Part shown: piece by piece, positions 17,353 to 26,403 of the stretch
Numbering within the stretch: the stretch's first letter is position 1
Layout of the letters: each line of letters begins with the position of its first letter
Assembly (NCBI RefSeq): GCF_000770635.1
Contig: NZ_AVBF01000001.1
Coordinates: 157,997 to 221,996 of the forward strand
Length of the DNA: 64,000 bases
Origin: Pontibacillus yanchengensis Y32
Lineage (GTDB): Bacteria; Bacillota; Bacilli; Bacillales; BH030062
Direction: 5' to 3'
The notes under the pieces: generated by a model
What the model was told of the DNA's origin: nothing
Database searches by the model: none
What the model saw: only the letters and a program-made list of their open reading frames with translations
Translations under genes and position numbers: made by a program

Positions 17353-17818
17353 AGATATCAGGAGTGGGCGTAGGTTCGCCATATCCATTCTGATAGATTT
17401 CATCAATATGTTGACGTATATCTTTAATAGACTTCCCATCTCTCGCATCAAGAATGGACTTTGCTGCAATCTCTAGACAGACACCGCATTTCGTTGCATG
17501 GCTATCCCACACTACTTCTCCATTATCACCTTCGTCATGGATAAAGCAGTCATAATTATTCATGTGTCCAACGCTATCGCCGCAACCACAATAGCATGGC
17601 ATCTGTTCCAGTAAATCTTTATGTTGTGCGACTGCAGTATAAAGCACTTGCATGTCTTCAGGCTTATCGTCTAAAAATCCAGGTAACGTAGATGAGCTTG
17701 ACGTTTCCTCGCGTATATCTCCCATCGCTGTATGTTCTGCTTCATTCGAATGATCAGAGGAGCATCCAGAAACCACAGCACTTATCAGGAGTATTCCGAT
17801 TAAAAACAATTTTTTCAT
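17351..17818 (-). CDS. PCYCGC-motif lipoprotein
   Basis: A 155-residue lipoprotein. The lipobox VSGC gives C19 as the anchored residue. The hallmark PCYCGCGDSVGH is at about residues 74-85, followed by NYDCF and KCGVCLEIA, so several cysteines could bind a metal or form disulfides. The family is widespread in Bacillales and functionally uncharacterised. ATG at 17818 follows GGAAGGTG. Confidence 0.85.
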   Translation of the reverse strand: MKKLFLIGILLISAVVSGCSSDHSNEAEHTAMGDIREETSSSSTLPGFLDDKPEDMQVLYTAVAQHKDLLEQMPCYCGCGDSVGHMNNYDCFIHDEGDNGEVVWDSHATKCGVCLEIAAKSILDARDGKSIKDIRQHIDEIYQNGYGEPTPTPDI

Positions 17819-17924
17819 GAACTCGCACCTTCCACTATATATTCCTTTTAATAGTAGAGTGTGGAAGGGGAGTGGTCAAGCTATTTTCAGAAAATGTAAC
17901 AAAACGTTCACGCTGAGACAAAGG

Positions 17925-18030
17925 TGGGATGGAGGGACAGGTCCGTCATCCCGCACCAAAGTGGGGCGCGGGGACAGGTCCCTCATCCCACCACCAAAAA
18001 TGGGACGAGGAACCTGTCCCCCCATCCCAT
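17925..18030. repeat. Interspersed palindromic repeat, family B, locus 2
   Basis: GGTGGGATGGAGGGACAGGT, GGGACAGGTCCCTCATCCCA and GGGACGAGGAACCTGTCCCC occur in the same order as at 17194-17312. It fills most of the gap between the PCYCGC gene and the regulator. Confidence 0.85.
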
Positions 18031-18040
18031 TCCTCCTGTC

Positions 18041-19363
18041 TCACTGCATCACCAGCCTGAAGATCTGCCTTGGGCGGCCGCGGGAGGTGATTTTTTCTGT
18101 TCCGATTACTTCTATTAATTCAGCGTCCAGCCATTGGAGCATGATGCGGTGGGCGCTGCGGGTGGTGATGCCGAGTAAAGAGGCGAGTTCCTGGGCGGTG
18201 AATTGGTTGAGGTTTTTCCGGTGTATCAAAGCGAGCAGTTTCGTCATATAAGAAGGCGAGGTTCCCGCTTTCCTGGCGCTCTCCAGCAGCGATTGGTCTG
18301 TGACCGCGAGCTCATATGTGAGGGGAGGTCCCATTTCCACAGGCCCGATCACGCTTTTATCCTCCCGCACGATAAAGCACGTGCTCGCGCCGTATTCCTG
18401 AGCTTGCGCGAGCGCAACCCGTGCGTGATGACCTGCTTCTCGCGATGAAAATCCGAAGCCGACGCCAATGCTAAGCGATAGATCAAATTTCTTCTTCGTT
18501 TCCTCTAATAGTGGCATGTATTTGTACCCTTCCGTGACCCGCTCAAACACACCACGCGTCGTCACAAATAAATATTCCTCCCGATTTAATTCCGTCAAAT
18601 ACCCTTCCAATTGCTCAATATAATCAAGCAACACCCGGTGCAGCTGCAAATTCAAGCGCTGGATTCCTGTCTCCGAATGCTCTTTCGCGACTAACTTGTC
18701 GTATTCGTTGATCCGAACGATGCCGAATACGATTTGCGATTCTCGATTTTTTCGCGTATTAGTCGACAGCAAAGCCCGCTCAAGCGCCACCGCAATATCC
18801 TCATCCGTTGGCAGCACCCACTCCGCCACCACGCCTTCCGCTTGCAACGCTTCCGCCACCAGCTTCATGCCCGTTAACACACCCCCGGCCCGCCCGCTCG
18901 CGACCTGCTCCTTATGAAATCGGAGGATTTCTTCTTTTTGATCTAAGGAAGGTAGGTCTTGATATGGAAAAAAAGTAAACGCTTCGCCTAGCTCTTTGGC
19001 CGCAGTCTGGCAATTTGCTTCCTGCAAGGTATCGAGGGAGATGCCAGTAAGGGGTTCTGCTTTTTTAGCATTCAATCTATATAGGGCTCGGTATAGGCTG
19101 GAGCCTTTTAATGGGATATAATGTGCCGGAATATGGGCGGGGATTTCGTCTTTCGATACGATATAAGGAAGGTATCCAGAGTAAAAGAGGACTTCGACAT
19201 TTTCCTCGTCCATTAGTTGTTTTGTAAAGATAGGAGCGTCATAAATATCACCAGAAACCCTATACTCCGCCTCGAAGTTCGGGAAGGAAGCCAGCACGGT
19301 TTTAATTTTTTCGACGATATCCTCCGGTCCAATCACGCCAATTCGAATCGTTACACTGGTCAT
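18041..19363 (-). CDS. Transcriptional regulator, cyclase-like fold plus HTH
   Basis: A 440-residue protein. Residues 1-100 look like a ligand or sensor domain. Residues about 190-330 contain LSIGVGFGFSSREAGHHARV and a following AQEYGASTCFIVRE, a pattern like degenerate GGDEF or GTP cyclohydrolase III domains. The last 80 residues carry a winged helix (TAQELASLLGITTRSAHRIM) and a C-terminal SRGRPRQIF wing. It is the last gene of an apparent operon behind an epimerase and a DapA-like aldolase and probably controls that pathway. GGAGG lies 10 nt before the ATG. Confidence 0.7.
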   Translation of the reverse strand: MTSVTIRIGVIGPEDIVEKIKTVLASFPNFEAEYRVSGDIYDAPIFTKQLMDEENVEVLFYSGYLPYIVSKDEIPAHIPAHYIPLKGSSLYRALYRLNAKKAEPLTGISLDTLQEANCQTAAKELGEAFTFFPYQDLPSLDQKEEILRFHKEQVASGRAGGVLTGMKLVAEALQAEGVVAEWVLPTDEDIAVALERALLSTNTRKNRESQIVFGIVRINEYDKLVAKEHSETGIQRLNLQLHRVLLDYIEQLEGYLTELNREEYLFVTTRGVFERVTEGYKYMPLLEETKKKFDLSLSIGVGFGFSSREAGHHARVALAQAQEYGASTCFIVREDKSVIGPVEMGPPLTYELAVTDQSLLESARKAGTSPSYMTKLLALIHRKNLNQFTAQELASLLGITTRSAHRIMLQWLDAELIEVIGTEKITSRGRPRQIFRLVMQ

Positions 19364-19387
19364 CCTTCTCCAACCTCCTAGGTTCTG

Positions 19388-20434
19388 TTAGGTTTTCCAA
19401 ACGGGCAAGCGCTCTGCCACAAACGTATCATCTGTTAAGTGAGGGTATTCTTGATAAATCCGGTCGATTTCCTCCGCTTGCCCAGGACTTAACACTTCAT
19501 CAGGGGATAAGCACCAAGCTCCTTTTATCAACCCTTGGCGAGCCAGCACTTCATTAATGCCTGCGATACAACCTTTAAAGTTATGCTTGGCATCAAATAA
19601 GACAGCATTTGTATCGGTAACCTGTTGAGCAATGGTCAATAATTCAGGGCACATGGTTTGCTGCTGCCGTGCGAATTTTATTTGCTTAAACAGCTCCACG
19701 GCTTGTGTGGTCCAGACCGCCCAATGGCCAAGCAGTCCGCCGACGATCTCTTTTTCCACCAATTCGCCTTGTACCGGGAAGCGATACGTCGTAAGCAAAT
19801 CGCTCACAATCGTGTCGTCATTACCCGTATATAAAGCTATGTCATTGCATCGCTCTGAATGACAAACGGCACGCGCGACATCAATCGTCTGATAGCGATT
19901 GAATGGTGCCATTTTAATAGCGTGGACGTTTGGAATGTCAGCAAACGCACGCCAAAAATCATAGGAAAGTACGCGGCCGCCAACGGAAGGCTGCAAATAA
20001 AAGCCAAAAACAGGAATCACGTCAGCAACAGCTTTGGTTCGTTGTATAAGTTCTTCTTCACTGAGTCGTTGTAATCCTCCCATGCTTAACAGGCCCAGAT
20101 CATATCCTAGCCCTTTCGCCAATTTCGCTTCCTCAACAGCTTGTTCTGTCTCCCCACAAATGCCGGCAATCTTAATGAAAGGAGCGTTCCTTTTTCGCGC
20201 TATGATTTCTTCCATCGCTAAAGCTAGCACCTGTTCGTATAAACCATGTTCCCTTATTTCAAATTGAGTTGTATGAACCCCAACCGCAACACCACCAGCT
20301 CCAGCGTCCATGTAGTATCTCGTTAAGGCTCGCTGACCTTGCTCATCTAACGTCCGATCCTCGTTCAGAGCGAGGGGGTGGGCTGGAATAACCGTACCTT
20401 CATGCAGCGCTTTTTTGATATCAGCTTGTAGCAT
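19388..20434 (-). CDS. Dihydrodipicolinate synthase-family aldolase
   Basis: A 348-residue DapA-superfamily TIM-barrel protein. The N-terminal region has the GAGGVAVGVHTTQF segment in place of the usual GTTGE loop, and HAIKMAPFNRY probably holds the Schiff-base lysine. It is longer than DapA (about 290 residues), so a catabolic aldolase or keto-acid lyase is more likely than lysine synthesis. The ATG immediately follows the stop of the upstream epimerase gene (TAAATG), indicating coupling. Confidence 0.8.
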   Translation of the reverse strand: MLQADIKKALHEGTVIPAHPLALNEDRTLDEQGQRALTRYYMDAGAGGVAVGVHTTQFEIREHGLYEQVLALAMEEIIARKRNAPFIKIAGICGETEQAVEEAKLAKGLGYDLGLLSMGGLQRLSEEELIQRTKAVADVIPVFGFYLQPSVGGRVLSYDFWRAFADIPNVHAIKMAPFNRYQTIDVARAVCHSERCNDIALYTGNDDTIVSDLLTTYRFPVQGELVEKEIVGGLLGHWAVWTTQAVELFKQIKFARQQQTMCPELLTIAQQVTDTNAVLFDAKHNFKGCIAGINEVLARQGLIKGAWCLSPDEVLSPGQAEEIDRIYQEYPHLTDDTFVAERLPVWKT

Positions 20435-21451
20435 TTAATACGCACCCTTTCGTTCTTGAAAATGGGTCGGCTTGTTGATGGTTTCCCCGTCATTGATCAC
20501 CCATGTAGCGGTCCATTCGATCATTTCTTGAAGCGATACGTGGGGATAGCCAAATAGACGGAACGCTTCTGCAGCATTGGACAGGAGTGCTGTATCTTGT
20601 TCTTCTCCTACAAAAACGGGCTCCTGCTGGAACAACTCGCCAAATTGCTCAGCCAAGCGTTTAATCGATACCGTTTCCGGACCTGTGATGTTCAGCATGC
20701 TTGGAGGTGTTTGGCAATGAAGCAGCGATTGGAGCGCCATTCGATTCGCGTCCCCTTGCCAAATCACGTTGGCGTGCCCCATGCTTAGGTCAATCGGCTC
20801 CTTTTGATTCACCTTCAGCGCGATTTCCAACAACACTCCGTAGCGCATATCAATCGCATAATTTAACCGGAACAGGAGCATCGGCGTATTATTTTTGTGG
20901 GAAAAATGGGTGAAGACACGCTCGCGTCCAAGACAGGACTGGGCATATTCGCCAACAGGCCCAACCGCATCGGTTTCTTTCGCGCCGCCCGCTCGAATCG
21001 GGGTAAGGGGATAGACATTCCCAGTTGAAAAAACGACAATACGGGAATTTGCAAATTTTTCTGCGACACGACCTGGTAAAAAGGCGTTCATCACCCAGGT
21101 GAAGTGCTCATTACCGGTTGTACCAAACTTGTTACCAGCCATATAGATGATATTTTTTACGTTCGGTAGGCTTTGAAGGTCGTCGTCTTGAAGCAAGTCA
21201 GCAGCGATCGTTTCAATCCCTGCGGCCTCCAATTCCTGCTGCAAACTTCCAGATGAAAAGCGGGACACCCCATACACCTTTTTGCCAAGACCACCTTGAA
21301 CGACAGCATTTTGAGCAAGCTTGGCGAGACTAGGCCCCATCTTTCCACCTACCCCTAAAATCAGAATATCGCCATCGAGCTGAGCTAAGTCATCAATCAA
21401 CGCTTTCGTAGGCGTTGCCATCGCGTTTTCCACCTCTTGAACCGTTAACAT
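20435..21451 (-). CDS. NAD-dependent epimerase/dehydratase family protein
   Basis: About 338 residues. A Rossmann fold begins at ILILGVGGKMGPSLAKLA, a GxxGxxG-type nucleotide site, and STGNVYPL lies in the position of the Ser/Tyr active-site strand. The canonical YxxxK is not obvious (EYAQSCLGRER), so catalysis may be altered. ATG at 21451 is chosen because AGGGGAG lies 8 nt upstream. First gene of the epimerase-aldolase-regulator operon. Confidence 0.75.
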   Translation of the reverse strand: MLTVQEVENAMATPTKALIDDLAQLDGDILILGVGGKMGPSLAKLAQNAVVQGGLGKKVYGVSRFSSGSLQQELEAAGIETIAADLLQDDDLQSLPNVKNIIYMAGNKFGTTGNEHFTWVMNAFLPGRVAEKFANSRIVVFSTGNVYPLTPIRAGGAKETDAVGPVGEYAQSCLGRERVFTHFSHKNNTPMLLFRLNYAIDMRYGVLLEIALKVNQKEPIDLSMGHANVIWQGDANRMALQSLLHCQTPPSMLNITGPETVSIKRLAEQFGELFQQEPVFVGEEQDTALLSNAAEAFRLFGYPHVSLQEMIEWTATWVINDGETINKPTHFQERKGAY

Positions 21452-21536
21452 GTCAACCACTCCCCTAACCAATATATATGATGTAAAAAAATTCTGAAAA
21501 ATATTCTATATGTAAAGTGTATGAACCTTCTTATTA

Positions 21537-21550
21537 AAAGACAAGTCTTT
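21537..21550. promoter_or_regulatory. Candidate operator upstream of the epimerase operon
   Basis: AAAGACAAGTCTTT is a perfect palindrome (6-bp arms, AA centre), followed by a further half-like copy AAAATGTCTTT. It lies 86-99 bp upstream of the epimerase ATG and could be the target of the operon's regulator. Inferred from symmetry and position only. Confidence 0.35.
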
Positions 21551-21679
21551 AAAATGTCTTTAAATAGCGGGAGTTTTTAGGGTATAAAAAAGGAAGAGTG
21601 ATGCTAAAAAAATAATTTTATTTGTTCTATTATATCTTGTATAATTATGGATTAAATTCCCAATTTAAAGGCGGTTACT

Positions 21680-21856
21680 ATGAATAACAAAACCAGACTT
21701 ATTTTATTAATAGCTTTATATTTCTTAAAATGCATATTCGATTATATGTTCACAAACTCATTTAATTGGAGATGGAATATAGTAGAATCTGTAGTCGCAT
21801 TTGCATTTATTATACTTTTTATCGAATTTGACCTAATTGAAAAAATGAAGAAGTGA
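21680..21856 (+). CDS. Small membrane protein, 58 aa
   Basis: ATG at 21680 after AAAGGCGG, ending TGA at 21856. The peptide starts MNNKTRLILLIALYFLK and has two hydrophobic segments separated by NSFNWRWN. The ribosome site, codon use and hydrophobic pattern support translation, but no family is recognised. Confidence 0.55.
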   Translation: MNNKTRLILLIALYFLKCIFDYMFTNSFNWRWNIVESVVAFAFIILFIEFDLIEKMKK

Positions 21857-22201
21857 CTAATATACCAACCACCATGTAAGCTAAGCGGCTACACCATATC
21901 CCCCTCCTTTAACTGCTATCGTTTGCATTACCTCAAATTTTTAGATAAAACTTGTGCTTGCTTTTGTAAACCAAATTTTACTTCGTGTTGATGAGCTATC
22001 ATATGTTCTGTAATTCGTGTTCTCTCATAACTTCCTTACACAACCAAACAACGTCCTTTAGGCAAAGAGCACATACGTCGCTACCCGAGCACTCCCGCTT
22101 TTCTTGTGTCCTTAATAAGAGTAAAAATCCTCGTCCTCCACTTCATGATTGAAATTGGTAATTCGCTTACATAAGCTTACTTATAAAGGAGGTGTGGCGG
22201 T
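21857..22201. other. Intergenic region with a decayed family C fragment
   Basis: No gene is seen. ACATACGTCGCTACCCGAGC and CCCGCTTTTCTTGT near 22066-22105 match the 3' end of the family C repeat with several changes. The AAAGGAGGTG ribosome site of the next gene lies at the end. Confidence 0.4.
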
Positions 22202-23245
22202 ATGAAAAAAATTGCCGTCATAGGAGTGGGGATGATGGCGGAGGTGGGGCATCTTCCTCACTATCAGTCTCATCCTGACACAGTAATCCAATGTATTGTC
22301 GATCAGCAGGAAGAACGAGCGAAGGCGATGGCTGAGCGGTTTCAGGTGCCAGCTTTTTATAAAGATGTAGAGGCCATGCTTGCGAATGAGGATATTGACG
22401 GTGCGAGCATTTGCACCCCAAATAGCACGCACTTGCCAATTGCTCGGAAGTTGCTAGAAAACGGGATTCATATACTTATTGAAAAACCAATTGGCACAGA
22501 TGTAGCAGAAGCAAGAAATGTGGTTGAGCTGGCCCTACAAAAAAATCTCGTATGCATGGTAGGTATGACGCAACGTTTTCGTACAGAAGCGAAGATACTG
22601 AAGCGGATCATTGAGCAAGGTCGACTTGGCTCCATTTATCATGTGCGTGCTCAATACTTGCGTCGCCGCGGCACTCCACAGGGGTGGTTTACGAATGAAG
22701 CACTGGCGGGAGGGGGGACGATGATGGATATTGGTGTCCATGCCCTCGACCTTGCCTGGTGGCTAGTTGGCACCCCTACGGTAAAAAGTGTGACCGGGAG
22801 TTTGAAGAGTGGCATTGGCGATTATGAAACGCTTTTTTTAAAAGGTGGTTGGGATTCTGCGGTCGCAGGTCCAGACAAAGCCATGTCTGTTGAGGATTTT
22901 GGCAGTGGGTATTTTCGCTTTGAGGGCGGTCTAACCTTAAACGTTGAAGCAAGTTGGGCAATCAATGGGCAGGAAACGGATGGCTTGTGCATAGACATAT
23001 ATGGTAAGGAAGGTGGTGCGTCCATGCAGCCTCTATGTATCTATCATGAACTGGATGGTATTTATGTAGAGTCGAAGCCTGTTTTCTCCAAAAATGATGT
23101 CTTGCAAGAGGAAATCTATCATTTTATTGACTGTATGCTTCATGGAAAAGCACCAGTAAGTAGTGGTCTGGAAGGGGTAAAAGTGCTAGAGATGCTAGAA
23201 GGCTTAGCACATTCTAGTCAGGGTGATGCAGAATATACATTTTAA
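22202..23245 (+). CDS. Gfo/Idh/MocA family oxidoreductase (1)
   Basis: A 347-residue NAD(P)-dependent dehydrogenase. An N-terminal Rossmann motif (IAVIGVGMMAEVGHLP), the family's EKP motif (IEKPIGTDVAEA) and DIGVHALDLAWWL with the catalytic histidine are present. Substrates of the family are cyclitols or sugars. ATG at 22202 follows AAAGGAGGTG. The next gene encodes a close relative 13 bp downstream. Confidence 0.9.
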   Translation: MKKIAVIGVGMMAEVGHLPHYQSHPDTVIQCIVDQQEERAKAMAERFQVPAFYKDVEAMLANEDIDGASICTPNSTHLPIARKLLENGIHILIEKPIGTDVAEARNVVELALQKNLVCMVGMTQRFRTEAKILKRIIEQGRLGSIYHVRAQYLRRRGTPQGWFTNEALAGGGTMMDIGVHALDLAWWLVGTPTVKSVTGSLKSGIGDYETLFLKGGWDSAVAGPDKAMSVEDFGSGYFRFEGGLTLNVEASWAINGQETDGLCIDIYGKEGGASMQPLCIYHELDGIYVESKPVFSKNDVLQEEIYHFIDCMLHGKAPVSSGLEGVKVLEMLEGLAHSSQGDAEYTF

Positions 23246-23258
23246 CAGGAGGGTCAGG

Positions 23259-24311
23259 ATGAATGTTGGTGTAATTGGTGCCGGAAGCATTTCAGAGCTT
23301 CATCTAAAAGGGTATGATCGATTGAAAGAAGTACGGATTCTAGCTATTTGCGATACGAATTTGGAACGCGCACGTGAAAAAGCCTCCCAATTTGGTGCGG
23401 AATATGTATTTGAGGATTACAACGAACTGTTAGCGTTAGATATGATCGACGCCGTGAGTATTTGCACATGGAACAATTCCCACGCAGAGATTGCAATTGC
23501 TGCGTTGAAGGCTGGGAAGGATGTGCTCGTAGAAAAGCCGCTATGCATGAGTGTTGCTGAGGCGCGGGCGATGGAAGCAGCTGTTCATGAGTCAGGTCAG
23601 ATGCTGCAGGTGGGATTTGTAAGGAGGCATGGGACGAACGCGAAGGTGCTAAAAACGTTTATCGATAACGGCGAGCTTGGCGAGATTTATTATGCAAAAG
23701 CGACGTGTACCAGGCGCATCGGCAATCCTGGTGGCTGGTTTGCGGATAAGGAGCGGTCTGGTGGAGGTCCGCTTATTGATCTCGGTGTTCATATGATTGA
23801 TCTATGCTGGTATCTAATGGGCAAACCAAAGCTCACTTCCGTCGTTGGACACACGTATCACAAGCTAGGTAACCGCAGCAACATTGAACACCTTTCCTTT
23901 TATAAAGCAGCTGATTATGACCCAGACGTGAATACAGTAGAGGATATGGCCAACGCGCTCCTTCATTTTGAAAATGGTGCGTCGATGCTGGTCGATGTCA
24001 GCTTTAGTCTTCATCAAAAAGAAAATGAAGTGTCCGCTTGCTTGTATGGTGATAAAGGCGGCGCGGAGGTCGAGCCTGAGCTCGGTATTTTTACGGAAAA
24101 ATACAATACTATTTTGAATGCCACTCCCCAAATCGATAGCCTAACCTTTGATTTTGAAAATGGATTTAACAGTGAAATCGAACACTTCATCAAAAGCTGT
24201 AAACGGGAAGAAGAGCCCATCAGTCCGATCGAGGATGGAGTGGAGATGATGAAGATGCTGACGGGTATTTATGAGTCCGCTCGGTTGGAGCGGGAAGTTC
24301 GTTTTGATTAG
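23259..24311 (+). CDS. Gfo/Idh/MocA family oxidoreductase (2)
   Basis: About 350 residues with VGVIGAGSISELHLKGY (nucleotide site), VEKPLCMSVAEA and DLGVHMIDLCWYL. ATG at 23259 has CAGGAGGG upstream and is preferred to the longer frame that overlaps the previous gene. It is closely similar in layout to the preceding and later dehydrogenases, suggesting consecutive redox steps on one substrate. Confidence 0.9.
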   Translation: MNVGVIGAGSISELHLKGYDRLKEVRILAICDTNLERAREKASQFGAEYVFEDYNELLALDMIDAVSICTWNNSHAEIAIAALKAGKDVLVEKPLCMSVAEARAMEAAVHESGQMLQVGFVRRHGTNAKVLKTFIDNGELGEIYYAKATCTRRIGNPGGWFADKERSGGGPLIDLGVHMIDLCWYLMGKPKLTSVVGHTYHKLGNRSNIEHLSFYKAADYDPDVNTVEDMANALLHFENGASMLVDVSFSLHQKENEVSACLYGDKGGAEVEPELGIFTEKYNTILNATPQIDSLTFDFENGFNSEIEHFIKSCKREEEPISPIEDGVEMMKMLTGIYESARLEREVRFD

Positions 24312-24330
24312 AAGTGAAATGCCTGATGTT

Positions 24331-24558
24331 CTAGTAAGTTGCAGCAAAACTTATAATAACGCCTAATGTTAAGGCCAAACAAGCTACTGCATTCGTTTTA
24401 TCATTGTTTTGCAAAAAGATATAACTGTTATTAACCTGAACGATAAAAAAGATAATAATTGTCAGTAAAATGTTAAAGTCCCAAAAAAGTATTTGACTAA
24501 GCAAAAGGATTGCTCCAGCTATATTAATTAGTGTGGGAATGAATTTTTTGAATTCCAT
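24331..24558 (-). CDS. Small membrane protein, 75 aa
   Basis: A 75-residue protein on the opposite strand from its neighbours, with three hydrophobic segments (IPTLINIAGAILLLSQILF, ILLTIIIFFIVQV, ACLALTLGVIISFAA). The ribosome site (AAAGGGA, 11 nt away) is weak. It resembles the small YczI-like membrane proteins common in Bacillus, but I cannot assign it. Confidence 0.5.
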   Translation of the reverse strand: MEFKKFIPTLINIAGAILLLSQILFWDFNILLTIIIFFIVQVNNSYIFLQNNDKTNAVACLALTLGVIISFAATY

Positions 24559-24786
24559 AAAGTATTTCGTCCCTTTTAAAGTTGTTTTTATTTTTTATAA
24601 ACACCTTAAATATATCATTTCTGAAAATGAACATTAAATAGTGCCGGTGTTAAGAAAGTGAAGGTATGGTTAAGAAACTAATGGACATGAAAGATTTCAA
24701 GGATGATCTATACAGTATTTGGTAATATTTTAACGAAGCCGCCACATAGCTCATGTGCACCACCAAATAAAAAGGGGGACACCAAT

Positions 24787-25614
24787 ATGAAAACAAGCGT
24801 AAGCATGTATAGTCTTGATCAATATGTTCGGGAGCATCACTGGGATGTGTTTGATTTTATTCAATTTGCGAAGAGTATCGGCTGTGATGGTGTAGAGCTA
24901 TTGGATATGTATTGGTGTGAAGCAGCGGATATAGCCAGGGTGGTTGGCTACTTGGAACGAGAGAATATGCCTGTGGCAGCGTACGATACATCCAATGATT
25001 TCGTACAAGTGACGGCAGAGGAGCGGAAACAACAAGTTGCGAAGGTGAAGCGAGATATTGATATCGCGGCTCATTTGGATACAAAAGTTGTCCGTATTTT
25101 TTGTGGAGATCAGAAAAAATGCATCCATTATAGCCAGGGACTTCAATGGATTCAGGAGTGTATGCAGGAGTGCGTTGATTATGCCGAGAAAAGAGGTATA
25201 CAACTGGCTATTGAAAATCATGGTTTTTTTGCAGGAAGGAGTCATCAGGTTCATCAGATGATTTCCGACATCAACTCCCCTTATCTCGGGTGCACGTATG
25301 ATACAGGAAATTTTCTATTAGTCGATGAGTCTCCGATTTCAGCACTGGAAGTATTAAAACATCACGTCAAACATGTTCATTTTAAGGATTTTCTGAAGGT
25401 ACCTGACGATTTTCAAGGGAATACCATCAAGGGTGTATCGGGAACAAAATGGGTAGGTGCTATTGCGGGGCAGGGGGAAGTGGATTTGCAACGGATTATT
25501 CATGTATTAAAGCAGGTTGGGTACACAGGTTGGTATTCTATTGAATATGAGGGCTTGGATGACTCTAAGGAATCTGTGAAAAAATCGATGTCTAAGCTAA
25601 TGGCACTTGTATAA
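24787..25614 (+). CDS. Sugar phosphate isomerase/epimerase (TIM barrel)
   Basis: About 275 residues of the xylose isomerase-like/AP endonuclease 2 superfamily. Metal-site segments LAIENHG, CTYDTGNF, HVKHVHFKDF and SIEYEG are all present. ATG at 24787 with AAAGGGGG upstream is preferred over a longer frame. Such enzymes often work with Gfo/Idh/MocA dehydrogenases in inositol or rare-sugar catabolism, which fits the neighbours. Confidence 0.85.
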   Translation: MKTSVSMYSLDQYVREHHWDVFDFIQFAKSIGCDGVELLDMYWCEAADIARVVGYLERENMPVAAYDTSNDFVQVTAEERKQQVAKVKRDIDIAAHLDTKVVRIFCGDQKKCIHYSQGLQWIQECMQECVDYAEKRGIQLAIENHGFFAGRSHQVHQMISDINSPYLGCTYDTGNFLLVDESPISALEVLKHHVKHVHFKDFLKVPDDFQGNTIKGVSGTKWVGAIAGQGEVDLQRIIHVLKQVGYTGWYSIEYEGLDDSKESVKKSMSKLMALV

Positions 25615-25687
25615 GGTTGCCCCAAAAATCGTATCAAATCCTCTAAAAGGGGCACGCTAGTCCACAGAAATCATTGGAGGGATAAGC

Positions 25688-26401
25688 ATGAACATTTTGG
25701 AGATTGGGGATCAAGAGGTGATATCTGCAGGGCAACTGCAGGAGGCTGCGAGAGACGAGGTGGCCATTCAATGTAGCTTGCAAAAAGCTGTCATGATTGT
25801 GCGAGAGCATTTATCAGTGAGTGAAACGAACGTAACCTTTCTACTCACTGACAGTTGGACAGCTAGACCGGAATGTCATCACGTTACAGAACTCCTAATT
25901 ACAGAAAAAATCGGCACAGCTAAGATGGGTAGAATCATGGAACGAATCAATCCCATTGAGCAAAAAATCGGGGCACACTCAGACATTTTCTATGCATTCA
26001 TGAGACAGCTTTCCTTTTCCATGAGCTGCTTTGGGCATATTAAGCGAGTACAAGGCATGCGAACAGAGCGCGATGAGGAGGGCTTCGACCACATTTTATC
26101 AACAATCCGGTTCGAAAACGGAGCGATGGCTCAGGTCGAAATTAGCAGTACCAAAGGGCTGAAGCCTGTGTATGAGATAGATATTTCCGGAACTGAGGGC
26201 AATGTTCATTACCGGAATGAACCTACTACTTCCTTCAAAATCGAGATGGAGAATGACCAAGCCTTCCAAGTAGAACCTTTGGAAGGTAGTAGGGAAACAG
26301 CGGATTTGCAACGGATTACCTTTATGGAGCTTTTCCAATTGATGAAAATGACAGAGCAAGCATTTCAATCGGCGACAACTGGACTTTCCCAGGAGGTGTG
26401 A
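25688..26401 (+). CDS. Gfo/Idh C-terminal-domain-like protein without Rossmann fold
   Basis: A 237-residue protein. The last half (HILSTIRFENGAMAQVEIS, then YEIDISGTEGNVHY) resembles the C-terminal substrate domain of Gfo/Idh/MocA dehydrogenases. No GxGxxG nucleotide motif or EKP motif is present at the N-terminus, so it is unlikely to be a dehydrogenase by itself. GGAGGGATAAGC precedes the ATG. Its end overlaps the ribosome site and start of the next gene. It may be a subunit, a degenerate enzyme or a binding protein. Confidence 0.65.
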   Translation: MNILEIGDQEVISAGQLQEAARDEVAIQCSLQKAVMIVREHLSVSETNVTFLLTDSWTARPECHHVTELLITEKIGTAKMGRIMERINPIEQKIGAHSDIFYAFMRQLSFSMSCFGHIKRVQGMRTERDEEGFDHILSTIRFENGAMAQVEISSTKGLKPVYEIDISGTEGNVHYRNEPTTSFKIEMENDQAFQVEPLEGSRETADLQRITFMELFQLMKMTEQAFQSATTGLSQEV

Positions 26402-26403
26402 AT

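Noticed and set aside
17231..18251. Plus-strand frames over the family B repeats
   Set aside because: Their peptides (RDRSLIP-like) are translations of the palindromic repeats, with no start signals and repeat-only content.
24703..24786. Longer N-terminus of the TIM-barrel isomerase
   Set aside because: The internal ATG at 24787 has a clear ribosome site and matches the family's start; the upstream ATG has none.
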